DNA from: Gemmatimonadota bacterium
Lineage (GTDB): Bacteria; Gemmatimonadota; Gemmatimonadetes; Gemmatimonadales; GWC2-71-9
DNA: 40,562 nt
Reading direction: 5' to 3'
Assembly (NCBI GenBank): GCA_016720805.1
Contig: JADKJZ010000004.1
Span: forward strand, 1 to 40,562
This document shows positions 34,605-40,562 of the stretch, piece after piece. Under the pieces are notes generated by a model. That model was not told where the DNA came from and did not search any database. It worked only from the letters and a program-made list of their open reading frames with translations. Numbering within the stretch: position 1 is the stretch's first letter; each line of letters starts with the position of its first letter. Position numbers and translations under genes: made by a program.

Positions 34605-35783
34605 TCAGGCGCCTTCGGCGCGCCGGTATTCCGAGGGAGTCAGCCCGGTCAGCTTCTTGAAGGCCGCGTTGAATGTCGACTTCGAGGCGAAGCCGGCCTC
34701 GAGCGCCAGCGCCAGGTAGGTATAGCGAGCGCCGTCGGGACCGACCAGGCGCTGCTGCACTTCGCGGACCCGGTAGCCGTTGATGAAGTCGTAGAACGAG
34801 AGCGTGAGCTGCGCGTTCAGCACTTCCGACAGCCGATGCGGCGTGGTGCCCAACCGTTCGGCGAGCTCGCCGAGGGTGAGTTCGGGCTGCCGGTAGGGGC
34901 GTTCGCGTTCCATCAATGCAACGAGTCGTCCTTTGAGCTCGTCCGCTTCGCGCGGCGCGAGTCCGGAACGCTCATACCGCGGGGGCGCGGGGGCGGCGTC
35001 CGTCGCCGGGGCGACCACGCCCACGGGGATGGCGTGTTCCGCCGTGGCGAAGCGGAAGATTTCCGGCTGCCGGAGACCCCAGTAGCCGATGCCGACAATG
35101 ACCAGCGTGATTCCCACCGCGATCAGGAAGTCGGTGGAGAAGGGGAGGCTCAACCCTGCCGGTTCGGCGAGCCCGAGTGCGACCGCACTCACCCAGATCA
35201 TGGCGTAGGCGAGTGCCAGGCCGCGTAGCCAGTTCAAGTTGACGCGGTCGAGCGTGGAATAGTTCTCCGCCACCACGCGCTGGTGACGCTGCAGAGCAAG
35301 CATGGTGACCGCGGTATAGATCACGCCCGAGACCAACATGAGCGGACCGGCCGCGATGGCCTGGATTGGCAGTCGACCGTCGAGGACCGCGTGGAAGAGT
35401 GCGATCTTCTGACTCGCCGGAAGGAGGTAGACCGGCAGCCCCCACGCGAGAAACGCCACGAACGGAAGCGCGTGCCAGAGATCGCTGCGCCGGAGTCGCC
35501 GGCCCTGGTCGCTGGCCGTGACGGCATAGAGATAGAAGAGCGGACCGAACAGGAACGGCACGGGCTGCGTCACGCCGAAGAGATGCGGCAGTCGGGGGAC
35601 GAGATTGGCCGAGTAGTAGATGATGGTGGCAAGGTGGCAGGCGAACGCCAGCACCGCCCCCGCGAGCAGCAGGTTCGGGGTCCGGCGCGGGCGCTTGGTG
35701 GCGAGCGCCATGGCGACGATCACGCCCTGCGCTGCGCCGATCAGGGCGACGATCTGCCACCAGTTGAGGGTGCCTGCGCTCAC
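34605..35783 (-). CDS. Membrane-anchored AraC-family regulator
   Basis: A 392-residue protein with seven N-terminal helices (for example WWQIVALIGAAQGVIVAMALA, TRTPNLLLAGAVLAFACHLAT, and LLASQ-like linkers) and a C-terminal AraC/XylS double HTH at about 290-390 (LTLGELAERLGTTPHRLSEVLN and YLALALEAGFASKSTFNAAFKKLTG). Such 7TM-AraC proteins sense signals in the membrane and control nearby genes. The neighbours downstream on the same strand (hydrolase, outer-membrane protein, DUF6326, DUF4386) are plausible targets, but this is inference. Confidence 0.88.
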   Translation of the reverse strand: MSAGTLNWWQIVALIGAAQGVIVAMALATKRPRRTPNLLLAGAVLAFACHLATIIYYSANLVPRLPHLFGVTQPVPFLFGPLFYLYAVTASDQGRRLRRSDLWHALPFVAFLAWGLPVYLLPASQKIALFHAVLDGRLPIQAIAAGPLMLVSGVIYTAVTMLALQRHQRVVAENYSTLDRVNLNWLRGLALAYAMIWVSAVALGLAEPAGLSLPFSTDFLIAVGITLVIVGIGYWGLRQPEIFRFATAEHAIPVGVVAPATDAAPAPPRYERSGLAPREADELKGRLVALMERERPYRQPELTLGELAERLGTTPHRLSEVLNAQLTLSFYDFINGYRVREVQQRLVGPDGARYTYLALALEAGFASKSTFNAAFKKLTGLTPSEYRRAEGA

Positions 35784-35884
35784 GGGAATAGTCGACTCCA
35801 GGGGATCGGGCGGCGGGAATCTACACGCACGGAGCGCTAGTCCGTGACGCGCCCGCGATCAGGCCGCTGTCAGAAACGCAAGCC

Positions 35885-36621
35885 TCAGGGCCGACGGAAC
35901 CGTCCCCGATCGATGGTCACGTTGAACTCCACCTTGTCGATCTGCAGACGCACCGGTGCGGGCGACCCTTCCACCGCGATCTCCATCAGGTACGGCACCT
36001 GGACCCCTGCACCACGCGGTAATCGCTGCTGGTGATGCTCATCGACGCGTCGCGCCCCATCACCGGGCGTCGCTGCGTCCGCAACACCTCCAGATAGCTC
36101 CGCGCGTCGAGGTGCACCGTGGCCGTGCGGCCATTCGGCCAACGCACGTTCACGGCATGCACCGGGGTGGCGGTGCCACGCACCTGGACCACCTTCGGTC
36201 CAGCGTATTCCAGCACGACGTGCTTCGCCGCCGCACCGATCAACGGTCCGTCGAAGTCGGTTTCCTCGAGAAAGTCCGCCAGCTCCGCGGCCGGCACGTC
36301 CGTCGCCTTGCCGTCGCGCGAGGCAAACGGATCGACCCGCCACGGCTTCGTCCCATCGGTCGCGGTGATCTGCACCGCACCGGCCAGTGTCACATCCTTG
36401 CGGAGCAGGTTCGGACGCATCGCCTCGCTCACGACCGGAATCGCCTCGGGCAGGATCCCGGTCACCTTCATCGCCACTCGGCGGTTCTGGACCTTCTCCA
36501 GCGAACCGCTTGCCGTCGCGTAGCGAGCAAGCAAAGTCGCGAGGGGCATGGCAGCGGGTGGAACAGGCCCCTGCGCACCCAGGGCGGCAGGCAGCAGGGC
36601 CAGAAGGGCAAGTGCACGCAT
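35885..36621 (-). pseudogene. Exported lipoprotein-sorting-like protein, frameshifted
   Basis: A protein of about 245 residues read from two frames. The first has a signal peptide (LALLALLPAALGA then Gln), helix-strand pattern (MPLATLLARYATASGSLEKVQ) and beta sheet (VALEYAGPKVVQVRGTA) like LolA/LolB-type or DUF-type outer-membrane sorting proteins. It should go on to VQVPYLMEIAVEGSPAPVRLQIDKVEFNVTIDRGRF, but that is in the next frame. CAGGGG-TCCAG near 36006-36012 lacks one G (CAGGGGGTCCAG restores the frame). The homopolymer points to a sequencing error. Upstream is the acyltransferase gene. Confidence 0.7.
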
Positions 36622-37809
36622 CAGCGGAGTTCTCGTGGTGGGGGTCGTCGGCCAGGCACGCGGATAGCGTCGACCGTTCAGGAGCGCGCCGACGAAGGTC
36701 GAACGCACCAGCCAGTGATAGGAGAGGAGCAGGAGCAGCATGGTCACGCCGAGGAGCAACGCGAACTTCAGTGGCCAGGGCAGCGGCCAGTCGCGCATCA
36801 GGAGCTGCAGCCCGAGCAGCAGCGGGAGGTGGGCGAGGTAGATCCAGTACGATGCATCGGCGAGGTAGCGGCGCGTGGGCGACGCCCCCGCCAGGAAGCG
36901 CAAACCGAGCCCGATCAACCCGCATGTCCAGCTCCAGACACCCACGGCATAGAGCGCGGCGAAGTGCAGCTTCGGCGCCCCGAATGCCGCCGGCATCAGA
37001 CGCGGCGTCACCCCGCCAACGGCCAGGCACGCCGCCGTGGCGGCGATGGCCATCACCAGGGAGAGTGCCCACCACCGCTCGATGCGCTGCAGCAACAGCT
37101 CGGCCTGGCGATGCATCACCCAGCCGAGGCCGAAGGCGAGCCCGTAGCTCAGCAGCGCGGCGCGATTCGGCAGCAGACCGGTGTCCGGTGTCGGAATGCC
37201 GAACCACATCATCCAGTACGGCGTGTCGTAGAGCCACCACGCCACCGGGATGGCCAGCACCAGGGGCGCCCACGGCCCGATCAGGAGGCGCATCGCGCCA
37301 TCGGCCATGGTGCGCACGCGCCCCGCGCGGTCAAGCAGCACGACCATGCCGCGCACGAGGAGCGCGCCCGTGTACAACCAGAGCAGCAGATACAGGAACC
37401 AGAGGTGGGCGAGGGGAAAGGTCGCGACCGTGAGTCCCCCAGTGGCGGATGGACTCCCGGGCATCGACACCTTGAGCACGGCATCGATGACACCGAGCAC
37501 GAGCGGCCAGGCCAGCACCAGCGGCACCCCGATGCGCAGCGCGCGCTGACGCAGGAAGCCTGCGGTCCCGAGCCGCTCACGCACCACGCGGCCGAAGAAG
37601 CCGGCCAGCACGAAGAAGAGCGTCATCCGCGCCATGTGGATCGTGAAGAACGCCACCGACAACGTCGTGCTGCGCGTGGCGTCCGCCACCAGCCAGAGCT
37701 GCGGGCCGGGAAGGAAGGCCATCGAGGCGTGGAGGACCACGCCCGCAATGAGGGCGAATCCGCGCACGGCATCGAGACCATGCCAGCGCGCGACGGCGGC
37801 ATTGGTCAT
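36621..37809 (-). CDS. Acyltransferase family 3 membrane protein
   Basis: About 390 residues with ten or more helices. The start motif (ARWHGLDAVRGFALIAGVVLHA) is classical for acyltransferase 3/OafA-type proteins, which move acyl groups onto sugars or lipids at the inner membrane; the R-x-x-D-x-x-R pattern is near residue 13-17 (LDAVRG). ATG at 37809 overlaps the permease stop (TGATG). As written the frame continues without stop into the next gene, giving a fused 678-codon frame. One base fewer in a run of five C (36640-36644) brings a TGA at 36623-36621 into frame, coupled as TGATG to the next ATG, so separate genes are likely. Substrate unknown. Confidence 0.8.
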
Positions 37810-38477
37810 CAGAGGAAGTCCTTGCGGCGCGATTGCCATTGCCAGGTGGCAACGAGGACCAGCGCCACGACGCCAAGTTCGACGGCGGCGATCGTGCGCA
37901 GACTCGGTACCCACGCGACGGTGGGCCCGGAGATGGTGGCGGCGACATCCGCCAGCCGCAGCGACCAATAGATGTCCGCCTGCAACCCAAGGTTGATCGT
38001 CGCCATGACGGCAATGGTCCACGCGCGGGCCGTGACGATGGCCGTGGCCAGCGTGACGATGTAGCCGCTCAGGACGTACAGGAGCAGGGCGATGGTGAAC
38101 GGCAGCACGCCGTCGGGCACCGACTCACGCAGGAGGATCACGGCAGTGGCGCCCGCGCCGAGCATGAGCCAGGGCGTGCGGGAAGAGGAGCAGGTTGGCG
38201 GCGAGTTTGGCCGCGGTGTACTCGCACGCCGATCGGCAACGACATCACGAACGGCAGCATCCTGCGTGCGCTCCTGCACCACGGTCAGGAAGGTCAGGAA
38301 GATTCCGATGCTGATCGACCGTGAGCAGCAGCACCGCGCCAAGATAGAAGACGCCTGGCTCGACGAGAGCAGCATGCCGAGACCCGACCAGGCCGAGGGG
38401 CGAAGCCGGCCGCGATCCGGGCCACGCTGGAAGTACCAGTCCTTGCGCACCAGGTGGCCAATCATCGTGGTATTCAT
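37809..38477 (-). pseudogene. ABC transporter permease, broken by several frameshifts
   Basis: The ends are intact: MNTTMIGHLVRKDWYFQRGP at the start, and AVILLRESVPDGVLPFTIAL onwards to WQSRRKDFL at the end. The middle jumps between frames: IAAGFAP, then GLGMLLSSSQA, then GVFYLGAVLLLT, then ISIGIFLTFLTVVQERTQD, then LPFVMSLPIGV, then EYTAAKLAANLLLF. All these are good membrane-protein sequence, but in three frames. At least four one-base changes are needed (about 38180-38420). The permease is of the ABC-2/YtrC type that works with the downstream-read ATPase. It is either decayed or badly sequenced. Confidence 0.7.
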
Positions 38478-39365
38478 GCCGCGACCTCCTCCCGGCGTGC
38501 CATCACCGTGGTCACGAAGATTTCTTCGAGGGTGAGGCGCTCCACCCCCTGCACCGACGCACCGCCCGCGGCGCACGCCTGGAGCATCGTCTCGTCGTAG
38601 TGATCCGTCACGAGCGTCGCGACATGGCCATGCACGGTGGTCTGGACGATGTGCGGCAACGCGGGCACCACTCCCGGCACTGCGAGCTCCAGGCGCAGCC
38701 GCCGCCACCGATCGAGATACGCCGCGGTGTCGTCGGCATCGATGATCCGCCCCCGATCGAGGAAGCTCACACGGTCGGCGATCTGCTCCACATCCAGCGT
38801 GTTCTGGCTCGAGAAGAGCACCGAGCGCCCGGCATCGCGGACCACGTCGGTCAGCGCGCCGATCACTTCCTGCCGCGCGACCGGATCGAGGCCGGTGGTC
38901 GGTTCATCGAGGACCAGCAACTTGGGGCGGCGTACCAACGCGAGCAGCAGTCCGGCCTTGATCCGCTGGCCATGTGACATCCCCTTGATGCGCTGCTCCG
39001 GACGCAGATCGAAGCGGCGCACGAGGGTCGCGGCGTAGGCAGCGTCCCACGCGCCGAAGACCTGGGCCACAAAGTCCATGTGCCACTGCAGCGTCGCGCG
39101 CGGGAAGAGGCGCATGTCCTCGGAGACATAGCCGATGTCCTGCTTCGCCCGGGAGGTCGCCTCCGGGATGCGGTGGCCGAGCACCTCGATCTCGCCGGAG
39201 TCGGCGGTGACCAGCCCCATGATGATGCGGATGGTCGTCGGCACCGGCGCCATTGGCGCCGATGAACCCGTATTACTGCCCGTCGGCATCGAGCGCGACG
39301 TCGCCGAGAGAAAACGGGGGATAGTGGTTGCACACCCCCCGGAGCCGGATGGCATGATCGGTCAT
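38474..39365 (-). pseudogene. ABC transporter ATPase, Walker A destroyed by indels
   Basis: A protein of about 296 residues. The N-terminus MTDHAIRLRGVCNHYPPFSLGDVALD is in the frame that ends at the TAA at 39273-39275; further on, FIGANGAG appears in that same frame after the stop, and the rest, TTIRIIMGLVTADSGEIEVLG, in another. The Walker A should read GANGAGKST but the bases for Lys-Ser are missing (GGT-GCCGACGACC for GGT-AAG-TCG-ACG-ACC). The rest is normal: Walker B LLVLDEPTTGLDP, signature region SHGQR, and a switch His in SSQN-type form. ATG at 39365 has GAGG ahead of it. It is a YtrB-type ATPase by context. Confidence 0.72.
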
Positions 39366-39391
39366 GGGTGATCCTCGGCGCGGCGATCGCC

Positions 39392-39748
39392 TCAGCGAGA
39401 CAGCGCGCAGCGCCTCGATGGGGAGGTGGTTGCGGACGGCCAGGTGGGCGAGCGCGTCGAGCAGCGGCTGGAGCTGTGCCTCGAAGAGGCGGTCCGACAG
39501 GTCCGGCACCTCGGCCACGACCGACCCGATCCCCTGGCGCGTCACGATCACGCCGTCGCGCTCGAGCTCGAAGTAGGCCCGCTTCACGGTGATGACCGAC
39601 ACACGGAGCTCGGCGGACAGTTCGCGGATCGATGGCAGGGGGAAGCCGGCCGGCCAGTCGCCGAGCGCGATGCGCTGGCGCACCTGCTCGATGATCTGCG
39701 GGTAGATCGGCCGGGATCGGCCTTGGCGAAGACCGAGCCGCTGTGCAT
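39392..39748 (-). pseudogene. GntR-family (YtrA type) regulator with frameshifts
   Basis: A protein of about 120 residues. The start MHSGSVFAKADPGR is in one frame; the winged HTH follows in another (RQRIALGDWPAGFPLPSIRELSAELRVSVITVKRAYFELERDGVIVTRQGIGS), so one base is lost near 39708. After the HTH comes the short YtrA-type tail (FEAQLQPLLDALAHLAVRNHLPIEALRA), and a second shift near 39400 is needed to reach the TGA at 39392; otherwise it runs into the ATPase gene. Members repress an ABC transporter operon downstream, as here, and bind a palindrome in their own promoter. Confidence 0.7.
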
Positions 39749-39753
39749 AGTGA

Positions 39754-39780
39754 TATACTCAGTATACGGTGGTTTGTCAA
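39754..39780 (-). promoter_or_regulatory. Promoter and palindromic operator of the GntR-ABC operon
   Basis: On the minus strand TTGACA (39780-39775), 17 bp, TATATC (39757-39752) forms a good promoter. TATACT-C-AGTATA (39754-39766), a perfect 6-1-6 palindrome, sits between -35 and -10 and overlaps the latter. This is the usual place of an operator for a YtrA-type GntR protein. The ATG of that gene (39748) follows only 3 bases after the -10, so the mRNA may be leaderless or the true start may be further in. Confidence 0.65.
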
Positions 39781-40562
39781 GTGGGGTGCTGGTGCGCCCT
39801 CCGCCACGGCACCAAGTGAAAGGCCGCCGCAACGCCGCAATGAAGGCGGTCACCCTGGCCGATCGCCCGGCCCGGCTCGCCACCAGCGCCATCACGTCGG
39901 CACCCGGCGGCACTCCGGGAGCACGCGAACCAACCGACCCGCCGCCAGGTCGTCCGCGATCGACCACTCCGAGCGGACCACGACGCCGAGCCCGGCCACC
40001 GCCCAGTCGCGCGCGACCTCACCATCGTTCGTGGCCAGCACCGGCTCGACCCGCACGGTCTCCAGACGCTCCGCTGCCACAAAGCGCCAGAGGGTGGTGT
40101 CCTCGTCGTTCTCACGAGAAGCGATGCACGGCCAGTTCGCCAGCTCCGCGGGCGACGTCGGCATCCCGCGCAGGGCGATCAGCGACAGGCGGCACAGCAA
40201 ATCCGGTCGTTGGGCGCGATTCGCTGGGCCACCAGTGATGAATCGCGCAGCTCGCCGATATGCACGGCGACGTCCCAGTTCCCCTCGGCGATGGTCCCGT
40301 GCCGATCGGACAGATACAGCTCGACCTTCACCGCGGGGTGCGTCTCCTGAAAGGCTGCCACCAGCGGGGCGATGTGGACCCGCCCGAAACCGAGCGGGGC
40401 CACAAGGCGGAGCCGCCCGGTGACCGCACCACGACGCGCCTGGATCTGATCGGTCAGCTGCGAGCGCGGCGACGATCGACCCACCCCCATCGGCCAGGAG
40501 GGGCCCTCCTCCTCAGCGCCAGGGTTCGGCCGGTCCAGTGAACCAGCCGCACGCCGACCCGC
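39777..40562 (-). pseudogene. LysR-family regulator, partial and frameshifted
   Basis: The 5' end lies beyond the window. Three frames carry pieces: GVRLVHWTGRTLAL (end of the DNA-binding region) to about 40480; GRLRLVAPLGFGRVHIAPLVAAF and ELYLSDRHGTIAEGNWDVAVHIGEL (effector lobe 1) to 40200; GMPTSPAELANWPCIASRENDEDTTLWRF and VVRSEWSIADDLAAGRLVRVLPE (lobe 2) to 39910; and DVMALVASRAGRSARVTAFIAAL at the end. At least three indels separate them. The LysR substrate-binding fold is clear. The stop is probably that at 39777. The density of errors in this last stretch suggests low read coverage at a contig end. Confidence 0.65.

Noticed and set aside
35986..38022. A 678-codon fusion of acyltransferase and lipoprotein-sorting protein
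   Set aside because: The second half has its own signal peptide, and a one-base change in a C run restores a stop that couples the two genes (TGATG). A true fusion is unlikely.

Overview
The window is high-GC bacterial DNA that looks like a Gemmatimonadota (Gemmatimonadetes) chromosome. The pointers are the GC-rich codon use, GTG/TTG starts, many outer-membrane and DUF4139-type exported proteins, and signal peptides that nearly all put Gln right after the cleavage site. The phylum call is an inference; there is no rRNA or tRNA here to fix it. Many genes carry single-base disruptions, often in G or C runs, and these become dense in the last 2.5 kb. That pattern suggests draft assembly quality, and the right edge may be a contig end.

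Layout. 1-5.2 kb (minus strand): two tandem DUF4139-type exported proteins (one cut by the window edge), a small zinc-ribbon membrane protein, an NAD-type isocitrate dehydrogenase, an exported protein and a short-chain dehydrogenase. 5.3-7.1 kb: a LytS/LytTR two-component pair. 7.3-12.1 kb (plus strand): an exported metallo-beta-lactamase-fold protein that has lost its metal site, a serine beta-lactamase-like hydrolase, and cstA with its small partner ybdD. 12.1-15.2 kb (minus): a frameshifted TPR protein and glutamine synthetase III with a recognisable promoter and dyad. 15.4-21.1 kb (minus): an overlapping gene series of outer-membrane barrel, multi-cluster ferredoxin, phosphomannose-isomerase-type cupin, sugar nucleotidyltransferase, DUF885-like protein without HExxH, and MFS transporter. 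21.2-24.2 kb (minus): the Fo half of ATP synthase (atpZ-I-B-E-F-H) ending at a strong hairpin; alpha, gamma, beta and epsilon are not in the window. 24.4-25.6 kb (plus): MoxR ATPase (one-base frameshift) and a DUF2256 zinc protein.

25.7-31.6 kb looks accessory: a beta-propeller lipoprotein, a LuxR-type HTH protein, a complete hipBA toxin-antitoxin operon with operator-like dyads, a subclass B3 metallo-beta-lactamase lipoprotein, a cupin between two diverged 59-bp repeats, and a membrane protein. 31.7-35.8 kb (minus): DUF4386 and DUF6326 membrane proteins, an outer-membrane-like protein, an S33-type hydrolase and a membrane-anchored AraC regulator. 35.9-39.8 kb (minus): a GntR (YtrA-type) regulator, an ABC ATPase, an ABC permease, an acyltransferase and a lipoprotein-sorting-like protein, in overlapping order but with several frameshifts. 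39.8 kb to the end: a frameshifted partial LysR regulator.

The most unusual signals are a set of intergenic heptanucleotide tandem arrays (five loci, some with inverted arms, several touching a stop codon), a Q-rule-like signal-peptide pattern across at least eight exported proteins, two hydrolase-fold proteins stripped of their metal ligands, and the closeness of a LytTR system to cstA-ybdD, which echoes the pyruvate-sensing BtsSR/BtsT arrangement of E. coli.
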